Source: Lentisphaerae bacterium RIFOXYA12_64_32
Lineage (GTDB): Bacteria > Verrucomicrobiota > Lentisphaeria > Oligosphaerales > YB12-FULL-65-16
Direction of reading: 5' to 3'
Assembly: GCA_001803235.1 (NCBI GenBank)
Contig: MHBL01000063.1
Span: 1 to 37,460, forward strand
Length of the DNA: 37,460 nucleotides
Every line of letters begins with the position of its first letter. Positions within the stretch are counted from its first letter, which is position 1. The notes under the pieces were generated by a model that saw nothing but the letters and a program-made list of their open reading frames with translations, was not told the origin of the DNA and did not search any database. This document shows, piece by piece, positions 1 through 7,402 of this stretch. The position numbers and the translations under genes were made by a program.

Positions 1-1
1 T

Positions 2-103
2 TTTGTCCAGGAGAAGGAGCATCGATTCGCGTTCTGTGTGAGAGTGCGAGGCAGGTACGATATGGACGTGCAACTGAACCGCATTGGGGAAGGGGAGTTC
101 TAA
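2..103 (+). CDS. 3' end of an unknown cassette gene (partial)
   Basis: An open frame enters from the left edge and stops with TAA at 101-103. Only 33 residues are visible, ending in RIGEGEF; they are rich in charged residues and I recognise no family. The stop codon lies inside the first attC-like site, which is where the stop of an integron cassette gene is usually found, so I read this as the last gene of the cassette whose body lies outside the window. The frame could be chance, since the start is not visible. Confidence 0.4.
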   Translation, partial: FVQEKEHRFAFCVRVRGRYDMDVQLNRIGEGEF

Positions 104-158
104 CAAGGCGCTGTTGCCGATGCGCGAGTACGCGCACGGCAAAGCTTGAGCGTTCGGC
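98..158 (+). other. attC-like recombination site 1
   Basis: A 61-bp imperfect palindrome runs from TTCTAAC to GTTCGGC. It begins TAACAAGGCGCT and ends TTGAGCGTT, both common in integron attC sites. The inner stem pairs TTGCCG with CGGCAA and TGCGCG with CGCGCA around an AGTA loop, with an unpaired A between the stems as expected for extrahelical bases. The distal box GTTCGGC is the exact reverse complement of the first box of the next site (GCCGAAC at 823). Integrase would cut after the G at 152. Confidence 0.75.
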
Positions 159-223
159 AGGAAAGAACTTGCGGCCCATGTCGTGCCGATGTATCTTCTT
201 TGTAGACACATAGGAGATATGCC

Positions 224-466
224 ATGCAAACGAAGATCCAGAAGTGGGGCAACAGTCTGGCGGTGCGAATCCCGAAGCCTTTCGTGAAGGAGGCACACCT
301 TGCGTATGAAACGTCCGTCGATCTTTCGGTCGATGACGGAAGGATCATTATCGATCCGCACTCAGGTCCGGAGTATCGGCTTGAGGATTTGCTGAAGGGT
401 GTTACGCAGCGAAACATCCATGCTGAAGTCTCTACGGGCGAGGCCGTGGGGCGGGAGGTGTGGTGA
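224..466 (+). CDS. mazE: MazE-like antitoxin (AbrB/SpoVT fold)
   Basis: An 80-residue protein with the N-terminal sequence QKWGNSLAVRIPK typical of MazE/AbrB swapped-hairpin DNA-binding antitoxins; the acidic C-terminal half would wrap the toxin. By family knowledge it neutralises the MazF endoribonuclease and represses its own operon. ATG is preceded by TAGGAGATATGCC, a good ribosome site. Its TGA overlaps the toxin ATG (TGATG), so the pair is translationally coupled. It lies between two attC-like sites, as a cassette passenger; toxin-antitoxin pairs are common stabilisers of large cassette arrays. Confidence 0.9.
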   Translation: MQTKIQKWGNSLAVRIPKPFVKEAHLAYETSVDLSVDDGRIIIDPHSGPEYRLEDLLKGVTQRNIHAEVSTGEAVGREVW

Positions 467-807
467 TGTCGGCCGCGTACTGTCCGAAAAGGGGAGACGT
501 GATATGGCTTTCCTTCGCCCCCCAGGCCGGACATGAGCAGGCCGGACACCGGCCGGCTCTTGTTCTCTCGCCGGAATCGTACAACCGCAAGGTGGGGTTA
601 GCTCTTCTCTGTCCGGTCACGAATCAGGTCAAAGGCTACCCGTTCGAGGTCAGCGTGCCGCCGGGGCTCAAGGCATCGGGTGTCGTTCTGTCTGATCAGG
701 TCAAGAGCATGGACTGGAAGGCACGCGGTGCATCGTTCCTCTGTTCACTTCCGGAAACGACCGTCCACCAAGTGCTGAACAAAGTCGGCACACTGCTGGA
801 CGCGTGA
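466..807 (+). CDS. mazF: MazF/PemK-family endoribonuclease toxin
   Basis: A 113-residue protein with the PemK/MazF features: KRGDVIWLSF at the start, the GHRPALVLS strand, the CPVTNQ motif, and the VLSDQVKSMDW segment near residues 73-83. This family cleaves mRNA, often at specific short sequences, and stalls growth unless bound by the antitoxin. An open frame extends upstream to GTG at 460, but ATG at 466 overlaps the mazE stop and gives the normal family N-terminus. The stop lies about 16 bp before the next attC-like site. The length is normal and no key segment is missing, so it is probably active. Confidence 0.9.
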   Translation: MSAAYCPKRGDVIWLSFAPQAGHEQAGHRPALVLSPESYNRKVGLALLCPVTNQVKGYPFEVSVPPGLKASGVVLSDQVKSMDWKARGASFLCSLPETTVHQVLNKVGTLLDA

Positions 808-822
808 CAGGAACAAGAGAGA

Positions 823-881
823 GCCGAACGAGCGGCTGCTGCGGATGGCGAATACGCCACCGCAGAGCCGTAGCGTTGGCC
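823..881 (+). other. attC-like recombination site 2 (59 bp)
   Basis: Runs from GCCGAAC (823-829) to GTTGGCC (875-881), exactly 59 bp. The stem is very clean: CGGCT pairs with AGCCG, CTGCGG with CCGCAG and TGGCG with CGCCA around an AATA loop, and single G and A residues on one strand remain unpaired as extrahelical bases. The first box is the reverse complement of the last box of site 1. The last box is the reverse complement of the first box of site 3. Confidence 0.8.
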
Positions 882-914
882 CGTGCAGATGACCGGAAGA
901 AAAGGAACCAGCCC

Positions 915-1187
915 ATGCCGACGATCTCAATGTTCTATGGCATCCTGATCCGGATGTTCTTCCGGGATGCCGAGAAGCACCACATGCCCCACATCCATGC
1001 TGAGTACCAAGGGAAAGTGGCGGTATATTCGGTCCTTGACGGAGAGCTACTGTCAGGCGAGATTCCGCCCGGCAAACACAAGCTGGTTGTGGCGTGGATC
1101 GAGATTCATCGCGAGGATCTGCTGGCGGACTGGGAACTCGCCGTGAACGGCAGGAAGCCGTTTCAGATTAAGGGACTGGACCAATGA
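915..1187 (+). CDS. DUF4160 domain protein
   Basis: A 90-residue protein with the DUF4160 signature: PTIS-FYGI-IRMFFRD near the start and the HHMPHIHAEYQG segment around residues 22-33, followed by the WIEIHREDLLADW stretch. DUF4160 genes are usually paired with DUF2442 genes and are often found in integron cassettes and toxin-antitoxin-like islands; the biochemical role is not established. ATG at 915 is chosen because it starts the conserved domain; the frame is open further upstream. It overlaps the next gene by 4 bp (ATGA), so the two are translationally coupled. Confidence 0.85.
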   Translation: MPTISMFYGILIRMFFRDAEKHHMPHIHAEYQGKVAVYSVLDGELLSGEIPPGKHKLVVAWIEIHREDLLADWELAVNGRKPFQIKGLDQ

Positions 1188-1486
1188 CCATCACTGAAAT
1201 CCATGCTGAACGCAATTGGGTGCTGGATGTTGTCGCGGACGATGGCCGACGGGGCAGACTCGACGTCAAGCCCTACCTAGCGGATGAGGCGTTCGAGGCT
1301 CTGCGAGACCCGCGCGAGTTCGTGAAGGTGTCGAACGGGGGGTACTTCGTCGAATGGGCTTGCGGCGCGGACCTGTCGGCAGACACCATTGAAGCGAGAT
1401 GGCAAGTGGAGGCACGCAGAGCCAGAAGCCGCAGGGCCAACAAAGCGCTGTTGCGGATGCGCGAGTACGCGCACGGCAAAGCTTGA
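1184..1486 (+). CDS. DUF2442 domain protein whose C-terminus is encoded by an attC site
   Basis: A 100-residue DUF2442 protein. The family is recognisable by the W-L-V--DDGRRGRLDVKPYL region (residues 12-32), the F--V---GYFVEW segment and the DLSADTIEARW motif. It is the usual partner of DUF4160; the function is unknown, with a toxin-antitoxin-like or regulatory role suspected from context. It starts within the ATGA overlap with the upstream gene. The last 17 residues or so (RANKALLRMREYAHGKA) are read from attC site 3, so this tail is a recombination site used as coding sequence. Loss or exchange of the attC would change the C-terminus. Confidence 0.85.
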   Translation: MTITEIHAERNWVLDVVADDGRRGRLDVKPYLADEAFEALRDPREFVKVSNGGYFVEWACGADLSADTIEARWQVEARRARSRRANKALLRMREYAHGKA

Positions 1487-1495
1487 GCGTTGGCC
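1435..1495 (+). other. attC-like recombination site 3
   Basis: A 61-bp palindrome from GGCCAAC (1435-1441) to GTTGGCC (1489-1495); these two boxes are perfect reverse complements. The central part is almost identical to site 1 (about 54 bp with very few differences), sharing GATGCGCGAGTACGCGC and CGGCAAAGCTTGAGCGTT. The stop codon of the DUF2442 gene (1484-1486) lies inside it. Confidence 0.8.
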
Positions 1496-1703
1496 CCGAC
1501 AAGACGACGCGACAGAAACGGGCGGCGGCCGTGACGATGGGCCATCCGAATCCTTGTCCCGATCCTAATCCCGATCCTTATCCTCTGGCGGACCGCGCAA
1601 CGACAAGGATCATGACAAGGATCGCGACAAGGATAAGAAGGACACCGGACCAGGCCGCGTCCGACTTCCGAAGGGCGCGGTCGAGGCAAGCGGAAGATGA
1701 CCC
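1496..1703 (+). other. Cassette segment with no recognisable gene
   Basis: Between sites 3 and 4 there are about 260 bp without a convincing gene. The stretch is locally repetitive: GATCC-containing units (around 1558-1582) are followed by AAGGAT-containing units on the same strand (around 1610-1640), so it can fold back on itself. Open frames cross it but have biased, repeat-derived composition. It may be a non-coding or decayed cassette, or carry a small RNA; nothing in the sequence decides this. Confidence 0.4.
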
Positions 1704-1763
1704 GGCCGACAAACAGGTCCTGCCGACCGGCGAGTACGCCGGCGGCAGACCTCAGCGTTATCT
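1704..1763 (+). other. attC-like recombination site 4
   Basis: A 60-bp palindrome from GGCCGAC (1704-1710) to GTTATCT (1757-1763). Its stem pairs AGGT with ACCT, CTGCCG with CGGCAG and CGGCG with CGCCG around the same AGTA loop seen in sites 1 and 3. The first box differs at one base from the expected partner GGCCAAC of site 3, so this site may be weakened. Its last box is the exact reverse complement of AGATAAC at 2291. Confidence 0.7.
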
Positions 1764-1777
1764 CGGAGAGAGTCCCG

Positions 1778-2296
1778 GTGAGCCAAAATGACTTGGGGAA
1801 GCAGTTTGCAGCCCTCCTTTTCCTGTGCTTGGCTTTGGCCGGATGTCGGAAGGAACAGACAGAGGAGACAGAGACCAAACGAGGCGCTGATCCTGAGACA
1901 CAACGGTTGCTTCGAACGTGTCTCTACCGCGTGATAGACGACCTGGCACAACAGAAGGGCGCGTACCCCCAACTGGCTGCACTGGATCCGGCAGACCTGA
2001 GACATCAGGTTGACCGGACGGATCGTATCTGGCCGGGCTTTGCCTACGAGCAAGGAGTGAGTCCGCCCTCGAATGGAAACAAGGTTGGTGCCTACGGACG
2101 ATACGGCTGCACGCTGGTGGTGGATTTCGGCCCAGAAGGCGCCCGCCCCCAACGGGTTGGGACGGACTTCTATCGGGGGATGGGGCTCTGGGGTGACCTG
2201 TATCTTCGAGGCGATGTGAGCGATCGGCTGAGGACGGAAATCGAGTCGATACTCGACACGGAATCGGCTTGGCTGGCGAGAGAGGCGAGGAGATAA
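1778..2296 (+). CDS. Cassette-borne lipoprotein of unknown function
   Basis: A 172-residue protein with a lipoprotein signal peptide: a short N-terminus with one lysine, the hydrophobic stretch AALLFLCLALAGC and a lipidation cysteine at residue 23. The mature part is acidic at first and has no domain I can name. The GTG start at 1778 is chosen because it gives a normal lipoprotein signal, is preceded by GGAGAG and sits 15 bp after attC site 4; a longer frame to 1697 would run through the attC. The TAA stop lies within the first box of attC site 5. The cassette layout argues that it is a real gene. Confidence 0.7.
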   Translation: MSQNDLGKQFAALLFLCLALAGCRKEQTEETETKRGADPETQRLLRTCLYRVIDDLAQQKGAYPQLAALDPADLRHQVDRTDRIWPGFAYEQGVSPPSNGNKVGAYGRYGCTLVVDFGPEGARPQRVGTDFYRGMGLWGDLYLRGDVSDRLRTEIESILDTESAWLAREARR

Positions 2297-2385
2297 CGCG
2301 CGTTTAGCGCGGTTTGAGGCTATGGTGCGTGGTCGCGTGGCCTCGAAGAGCCATGCCCCCGAGGGCGCCGTCGCTGGCGTTCGGT
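2291..2385 (+). other. Probable longer attC-like site 5, last of the array
   Basis: Starts with AGATAAC (2291-2297), the exact reverse complement of the last box of site 4, and could end with GTTCGGT (2379-2385). Broken stems fit: AACGC with GCGTT, AGCGCGG with CCGTCGCT (one bulged T), and GGCTATGG with CCATGCC (one bulged T). At 95 bp it is longer than the other sites, within the known attC range. No further site is seen to the right, so the array seems to end here. Confidence 0.5.
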
Positions 2386-2444
2386 GGCCGAGGCCCGCGG
2401 TCGATGGGGAGGCGGGGTACGATGCACGGGGAAGATGAGCCGAT

Positions 2445-3272
2445 TCAGGGGCGCTTCCCGTCGTGGTCGTACTGCACGGTGATGCCGTCCTTGAGCTGGC
2501 CGCGCTTCTCGCCGGTTTCGTGGTAGATCCCCGCCGCCGGTTGCGTCGCCGGACCGAACGGGCCATTCTTTTCGCCATTGGCGAAGCAACGGTCGATGGT
2601 GGACGCGTGGTGGGGCGGGACCGTGTCACCCTCGTTCCAGGGCTTCCACTCGGCCCCCCATTTCTCCCACTGGCCTCTGAGGTACTGGCCGTTCTGCCAG
2701 ATGCCCATGCGTTTCCGGTATTTCCCCTCCACCAACGCGTCACCACTTCCCGGGGCCGGCAGCACGTAGATCCGGCTCGCCGTGACGTAGACGGACGTCT
2801 TGTCCGACCTGGACATCATGTAGTTCCCGGACAGCGGGTGCGTGTGGTACATGCCGGCATCGAGTGTGCCCTGCGGGATGGTCCCAGGGTCGCAGGACTG
2901 CGGTGGCGGCGGTGGGCCGGTGGTTGGGTTGGGCGTGGGCTCGGGCGCGATCGTCGGCATGGTGTGGTAGAACGACCCATCCTGGTAGTAGATCCTGCCG
3001 CCCATCTCGCGGCGCGTGGCGACGGAGTACGCGATGACGGACGCGAGTGCGTGCTGTGCCGCTGCTTCCGGGTTGTGGAACGGCGGACTGTCGTGCTTGG
3101 GGGGGGCGGGCTTGCCCGTCGCTGCCTCCCCCGCGGCTGCCAATGGCATAGCGAACAGCAGGAGCGCGGCTGTAACTGCCAGAGTCCTGACTGACCCACG
3201 GCGCACCGTGCCTGGGCATGGCCCAGGCCGGCCGGGGCGAACGCTGATTGCGACGTTGTGCGTGGAGGGCAT
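2445..3272 (-). CDS. Exported protein with a JAMM-type metal motif (DUF4329-like)
   Basis: A 275-residue protein. A signal-type hydrophobic segment (TLAVTAALLLFAMPLAAAGEA) lies near residues 30-50, after a long basic N-terminus. The centre resembles DUF4329: a GG-IYYQDG strand and the motif YHTHP. Glu89, His143, His145, Ser154 and Asp157 match the spacing E...HxHP...SxxD of JAB/JAMM metalloproteases, so a zinc-dependent peptidase-like fold is a reasonable inference. The C-terminal third has MORN-like, aromatic-rich sequence (YLRGQWEKWG, YHETGEKRGQLKDG). ATG at 3272 is preferred (AGGGA upstream); the frame is open to 3320. It is alone, with no co-directional partner close by. Confidence 0.65.
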   Translation of the reverse strand: MPSTHNVAISVRPGRPGPCPGTVRRGSVRTLAVTAALLLFAMPLAAAGEAATGKPAPPKHDSPPFHNPEAAAQHALASVIAYSVATRREMGGRIYYQDGSFYHTMPTIAPEPTPNPTTGPPPPPQSCDPGTIPQGTLDAGMYHTHPLSGNYMMSRSDKTSVYVTASRIYVLPAPGSGDALVEGKYRKRMGIWQNGQYLRGQWEKWGAEWKPWNEGDTVPPHHASTIDRCFANGEKNGPFGPATQPAAGIYHETGEKRGQLKDGITVQYDHDGKRP

Positions 3273-3347
3273 GAAGCGATCCCTGCTTCGCCGCCGCGCT
3301 CTACGAAGCGACCCAATCATCCTGCCGTGTCCAGTCGCCCGCCGCGC

Positions 3348-3470
3348 GCTCGCTGAAGACTCGCGCCAACTTCCGCGTGAACGCGGAACTCAGACGAAGA
3401 GCCAGACCGCCTGAAGGCGGGACTACGAACGGGGGCGAACCAGGCTTGTAGTTCCGCGTTCACGCGGTCC
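3348..3470. repeat. Family A palindromic repeat, copy A1
   Basis: Contains TTCCGCGTGAACGCGGAACT, then GACCGCCTGAAGGCGGGACT, then GTAGTTCCGCGTTCACGCGG in opposite orientation. These short hairpins can fold individually or with each other. The same modules recur at 8555, 11213, 18917, 19085 and 26643. Position downstream of phosphoglucomutase suggests it could also work as a transcription terminator, though no T-run follows. Confidence 0.8.
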
Positions 3471-3493
3471 CGGGGCGCAGGGGATCGGCCCCG

Positions 3494-5146
3494 TCACACG
3501 CCCGCGGCTTTGAAGGTGTCGCTGACCATCTGCTTGGCCTCGGCTAGGAGTTTCGCAAGGTGGTCGGCGCCCTTGAAACTCTCGGCGTAGATCTTGTAGA
3601 TGTCTTCGGTGCCGGAGGGGCGTGCCGCGAACCAGCCGTTGTCGGCCACGACTTTCAACCCGCCGATCGGGGCGCCGTTCGCCGGCGCCTTTGTCAGCTT
3701 TGCCTTGATTGGCTCGCCGGCCAGCGTGGTGCTCTTGACCTGCTCGGGCGTGAGTTTGCCGAGCACGGCTTTCTGCGCCGGGGTCGCGGCCGCGTCGATG
3801 CGCTCGTAGACCGGACAGCCGAACTGGCGCGTGAGGTCGGCGTAGTGCTCGCCGGGGTCCTTGCCGGTGGCGGCGGTCATCTCGGCGGCGAGCAGGTCCA
3901 TGATGAAGCCGTCCTTGTCCGTGGTCCAGACGCTGCCGTCCCGGCGCAGGAACGAGGCGCCGGCGCTCTCCTCGCCGCCGAACCCGAACGAACCATCGAG
4001 CAGGCCGGGCACGAACCACTTGAACCCGACCGGGACCTCGGCCAGGCGCCGGTTGAGGTGCGTGGCGATGCGGTCGATGATCGAACTGCTGACCAGCGTC
4101 TTGCCCACGGCGGCATCCATGCGCCAGCCGGAACGGGTCCGGAACAGGTACCAGATGGCGACTGCGAGGTAATGGTTCGGGTTCAGCAGGCCGGCGCTGG
4201 GCGTGACGATGCCGTGCCGATCGAAGTCTGGGTCGTTGCCGAACGCGATGTCGTACTTGTCCTTGAGCCCGATCAGGCTGGCCATGGCGCAGGGCGAGGA
4301 GCAATCCATGCGGATCTTGCCGTCCTTGTCCACGGTCATGAACCGGAAGGTTGGGTCAGGGCAGTTGTTGTACTCGTCGATGCTGAGACCGTAGCGTTCG
4401 GCGATCACGCGCCAGAAGGCGAGGCCCGAGCCGCCGAGTGAGTCGGCGCCGATGCGCAGTCTGGCGCGGGCAATGGCGTCCATGTCGACCACGTTGCGGA
4501 GGTCCTCGACGTACGGCCGGATGTAGTCGTACTCTTGGATGTTGGGGGCTTTCAGGGCGCGTTCGAACGGAATGCGTTTCACGCCGCGGTTGGCGTCACG
4601 CAGCAGTTCGTTGGCCTTGTCGGCAATCCACTTGGTGGTCGTCGTGTCGGCGGGGCCGCCTTCGGGCGGGTTGTACTTGATGCCGCCGTCGTCGGGCGGA
4701 TTGTGCGACGGCGTGATGACGATGCCATCGGCGAACCCGGAGTTGCGGCCGCGGTTGTAGGTGAGAATGGCGTGCGAGATGACCGGGGTCGGGGTGTAGC
4801 CGCCGCCGCGGTGGATCAGGGTCTGGACGCCGTTGGCGGCCAGCACCTCGATGGCGGTCATCTGGGCCGGTTCAGACAGCGCATGTGTGTCCTTGCCCAG
4901 GTACAGCGGCCCTGTGGCGCCGTGGTCTTTGCGGTACATGCAGATGGCCTGCACGACGGCGAGGATGTGGTCCTCGTTGAACGTACAGGCGCCGGACGTG
5001 CCGCGGTGCCCGGAGGTGCCGAACGCGACCGCATGCTCCGCACATTGCGGGTCGGGCTTCAGGAGGAAGTAGGAACTGATGAGCTTCGGGATGTTCGGCA
5101 GCATGAACTGGGGTGCCGGCTTGCCGGCCAGAGGATGAAGCGCCAT
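3494..5146 (-). CDS. pgm: Phosphoglucomutase (alpha-D-glucose phosphate specific)
   Basis: A 550-residue enzyme interconverting glucose 1-phosphate and glucose 6-phosphate, linking glycolysis with glycogen and nucleotide-sugar synthesis. It has the four landmarks of the E. coli Pgm type: the substrate-entry region [12 protein letters not shown] (41-52), the phosphoserine loop TPSHNPP (Ser147), the magnesium loop [10 protein letters not shown] (Asp305, 307, 309), the sugar loop GEESAG (391-396) and the phosphate loop RPSGTED (509-515). The length is normal for the family. ATG is preceded by AGGAGG. It is cytoplasmic, with no signal peptide, and flanked by non-coding DNA on both sides, so probably monocistronic. 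Confidence 0.97.
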   Translation of the reverse strand: MALHPLAGKPAPQFMLPNIPKLISSYFLLKPDPQCAEHAVAFGTSGHRGTSGACTFNEDHILAVVQAICMYRKDHGATGPLYLGKDTHALSEPAQMTAIEVLAANGVQTLIHRGGGYTPTPVISHAILTYNRGRNSGFADGIVITPSHNPPDDGGIKYNPPEGGPADTTTTKWIADKANELLRDANRGVKRIPFERALKAPNIQEYDYIRPYVEDLRNVVDMDAIARARLRIGADSLGGSGLAFWRVIAERYGLSIDEYNNCPDPTFRFMTVDKDGKIRMDCSSPCAMASLIGLKDKYDIAFGNDPDFDRHGIVTPSAGLLNPNHYLAVAIWYLFRTRSGWRMDAAVGKTLVSSSIIDRIATHLNRRLAEVPVGFKWFVPGLLDGSFGFGGEESAGASFLRRDGSVWTTDKDGFIMDLLAAEMTAATGKDPGEHYADLTRQFGCPVYERIDAAATPAQKAVLGKLTPEQVKSTTLAGEPIKAKLTKAPANGAPIGGLKVVADNGWFAARPSGTEDIYKIYAESFKGADHLAKLLAEAKQMVSDTFKAAGV

Positions 5147-5256
5147 CGGTGAGGTCCTCCTGTTTGTTCCTCGGTTATCGCTGTCGCCATCGCCGCCGCA
5201 GTGCCGGGGGCTGCGTCACCGCTGCGGGCTGAAAGATAGCCTGATGCCGGGCTCTG

Positions 5257-5586
5257 TCAACGCGATCGCGCGGCGCGAGAGCCGCGGTCTGGCGTCGGAC
5301 GGATGGGCGCCATGGCAGGCATGACTTGGTCAGGGCAGGGGGGGGGATAGTACGCGATGAGAGATCTCATCCGGACGGCACGCCGGCGGTTGCCGCACCT
5401 GGGGTCACGGACTGGTGGGGGACAGCAGTTGGTCCAGACGTTGTTCCCAAATTGCCAGTTGACGTGTCCGTCAATGTACTGAATGTTGACGCCCACATTT
5501 TGGGGGTGCGGCACCAGGCAGGCGTGCGTGACCAGCACATTGGGGCTTTTCGTGCAATTTTCGTTCAAGTCCCACGCGGCGCACAT
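5257..5586 (-). pseudogene. Possible remnant of an H-X9-DG type pseudopilin gene
   Basis: The frame contains NVGVNIQYIDGHVNW, which resembles the C-terminal H...DGHV block of the H-X9-DG prepilin-like proteins that are abundant in the Planctomycetes-Lentisphaerae group; here the histidine-to-DG spacing is 11. There is no N-terminal pilin segment and no clean start; the in-frame sequence upstream continues without a start toward 5640. I read it as a decayed fragment, but a chance resemblance is possible. The rest of 5147-5733 shows only a G-run (5339-5346) and the palindromic G/C stretch near 5694-5710. Confidence 0.3.
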
Positions 5587-5733
5587 TGTCGAGGCCAGGA
5601 TGGCCCGAATGTCGCCTCGTGGCGCGGCTGACTTATGTCGGTTTCGCTGGCGCTATTTCCGGCGGCGAACCAGGTGCTATGTCGGGTGTCGAGGGGGGGG
5701 GGCACACCCCCACACCCATCCCCGCCCTCTCTG

Positions 5734-7032
5734 CTACTGCCGGACCCAGCGGCAGATCAGGTCGGTTGCGTCCATGCAGCTCTGGCAATAGGTGGTCAGG
5801 AACCGGCCATCGAGGGGTTCGGAAACCGGGATTTCCTGCGAGGCGCAGAGTGCGCGTGCGCCGTCGAAGTCCACGTAGGAGAGGCGGGCAGTGAGTTCTT
5901 CCGGGGGCCGTCCAAAGGCGCTGCCGGGCAGGACGGCCACGCCGGTCTCGGCGATGAGTCGGCTGCAGAGTTCCTCGCTGGTGGTGATGCCGCGCGCTTG
6001 CAGCGCGCCGGCGAGCGGTCCGAAGTCGGGGAAGAGGTAGAACGCTCCGGCCGGGGTTACGAGTTCCGCACCCGCCTGCCGGAGGCGTTCCGTCATGGTC
6101 CGCCCGAGGGCGCGCAGGATACGGCGGCAGTGCTGCAGGTACTGCTCGAGGGCAATGCCGCCGCGAAAGGCGCGCACGGCCGCGTATTGGATCGGTGCCG
6201 AGGTGGAGGTGTACGTTTCGCTGGCCACCACGGCCATGGCGTCCTTCAGCGCTGCCAGCGAGGGCGGGAAGGCGAACAGGCCCAGGCGCCAGCCGCCCGC
6301 ACCGCACCACTTGCTCAAGCCGCCGCTGATGATCGTGCCTTCGGGGTAGAAGCGCGAGATGGAGACGTGTTTGCCCTCATGGTGCAGGTGGCCGTAGATT
6401 TCGTCGGCGAGCAGCACGATGCGGTAGCGCGCGGCGACTTCGGCAATGGCCTGCAGCTCCGTCTCGCTATACGTGCCGCCGTGCGGGTTGGCGGGGTAGT
6501 TCAGGATCATCAGGCGCGGCCGGCTCGGGTCGGTGCGGCAGATCCGTTCGATGGCCTCGGGCGTCACCCGCCAGTCGTCGGACGCGTACGTGGGGATCCA
6601 CTGGATGTGATGGCCAATGATCGTCGCCTGCGGCCCGTACGAGACCCAACTCGGCGTGAGGATAAGCAGTTCGCCGTAATACACCAGTTGCAGGATGAAC
6701 ATCAATTCCTTCGAGCCCGGACCGATCATCACGTTGTCGGCGGTGTACGTGGTGCCCTGATGGCGGCGGATGTGTTCAATGATACTCTCGCGCAGTTCCG
6801 GCAACCCGAGCACGGGCAGGTAGTCCTTCTGGTGCGTGTTGTTCTTGAGTTCGTCCTGAACCACTTGCGGCACGGGGAAGGGCGACTGCCCCAGGCCCAG
6901 ACGGTAAACGCGGTGTCCATCCCGCATCAACTGCCGGCTCAGTTCGTTGATTCGCAGCGTGGCGGACTGCGACAACCCGCGCACGTTCAGGTTCAGGTTG
7001 ATCAAGGGCTCGGTGCCGTTCGACGCGCCCAT
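5734..7032 (-). CDS. PLP-dependent class I/II aminotransferase
   Basis: A fold-type I aminotransferase of about 432 residues. With numbering from the longer frame start at 7068, visible landmarks are the cofactor phosphate region GPGSKE (116-121), the asparagine of YPANPHGG (Asn194), the ADEIYG strand (Asp222, Tyr225), the Schiff-base lysine in SGGLSKW (Lys253) and GWRLG (Arg261). By family it transfers amino groups between amino acids and 2-oxo acids; the exact substrate cannot be read here. The C-terminus is extended by about 35 residues containing Cys-x2-Cys (TYCQSCM), which is unusual. ATG at 7032 is preferred (AAAGG upstream, start just before the conserved LNLNVRGL); 7068 is the alternative. 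Confidence 0.9.
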   Translation of the reverse strand: MGASNGTEPLINLNLNVRGLSQSATLRINELSRQLMRDGHRVYRLGLGQSPFPVPQVVQDELKNNTHQKDYLPVLGLPELRESIIEHIRRHQGTTYTADNVMIGPGSKELMFILQLVYYGELLILTPSWVSYGPQATIIGHHIQWIPTYASDDWRVTPEAIERICRTDPSRPRLMILNYPANPHGGTYSETELQAIAEVAARYRIVLLADEIYGHLHHEGKHVSISRFYPEGTIISGGLSKWCGAGGWRLGLFAFPPSLAALKDAMAVVASETYTSTSAPIQYAAVRAFRGGIALEQYLQHCRRILRALGRTMTERLRQAGAELVTPAGAFYLFPDFGPLAGALQARGITTSEELCSRLIAETGVAVLPGSAFGRPPEELTARLSYVDFDGARALCASQEIPVSEPLDGRFLTTYCQSCMDATDLICRWVRQ

Positions 7033-7177
7033 GCTGCAGTGCCTTTCGGTAAGGTTTGAGCTGTCCATTGCCCGCAGCGTACCGCGGAACGAGAAGAGGC
7101 CGCCTTGGGCGTTGGCAAGATGACATGCAGACGGCCGACCGGCAAGTCCGACGACGAGGATTCGGGGAATACGTCAG

Positions 7178-7256
7178 CGGATCCCCGGGCGGGGGCCTCG
7201 GGCCGGGACGGCCCCGAGCAACCCTGCTGCGGTCCCGGAGGTTCCGCGCCACTGCC
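7178..7256. repeat. Family B repeat, copy B1
   Basis: Shares the block CGGGCCGGGACGGCCCCGAG and the block CTGCGGTCCCGGAGGT with copies at 12171, 13979 and 32681, each ending in a GCGCCACTG-like sequence. It is G/C-rich and partly self-complementary. All copies are intergenic. It lies in the gap upstream of the aminotransferase, next to a partial MITE-like element. Confidence 0.75.
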
Positions 7257-7262
7257 GGCATG

Positions 7263-7364
7263 CGACCCGCGAGGACGCGGGCGCTCCAGTTCGGATTGAG
7301 CACGAAACTTGGAGCGCCCGCGTCCTCGCGGGCTCTTGGTTCGAATAAATCGACAGACCCTGAA
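7263..7364. mobile_element. Partial MITE-like element (right part retained)
   Basis: Two arms containing CCGCGAGGACGCGGGCGCTC and its complement form a long hairpin, followed by AATAAATCGACAGAC. This is the same organisation as the complete element at 26662-26788, which ends TAAATCGACACGC. The matching left terminus (GCCTGTCGATTTA) is not found here, so the copy is truncated on the left. The sequence after it, CTGAAAGGCGGTCC, is a family A fragment, so here too the element abuts family A. Confidence 0.55.
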
Positions 7365-7402
7365 AGGCGGTCCGGATTGCGGGGGCGGGTGAGGGTGGAC
7401 GC

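Noticed and set aside
1540..1650. A small Asp/Lys-rich protein (DKD repeats)
   Set aside because: The frame has a stop shortly upstream and no start codon; the pattern follows from the AAGGAT repeat itself.
2547..2600. A sixth attC site starting ACCGAACGGGCC
   Set aside because: It matches the reverse complement of GTTCGGT at the end of site 5, but lies inside a well-supported - strand gene and shows no stem of the kind seen in sites 1-5.
5635..7059. A 474-codon open frame on the + strand
   Set aside because: It is the antisense shadow of the aminotransferase gene; the - strand has all family motifs. High GC makes such long shadows common throughout the window.
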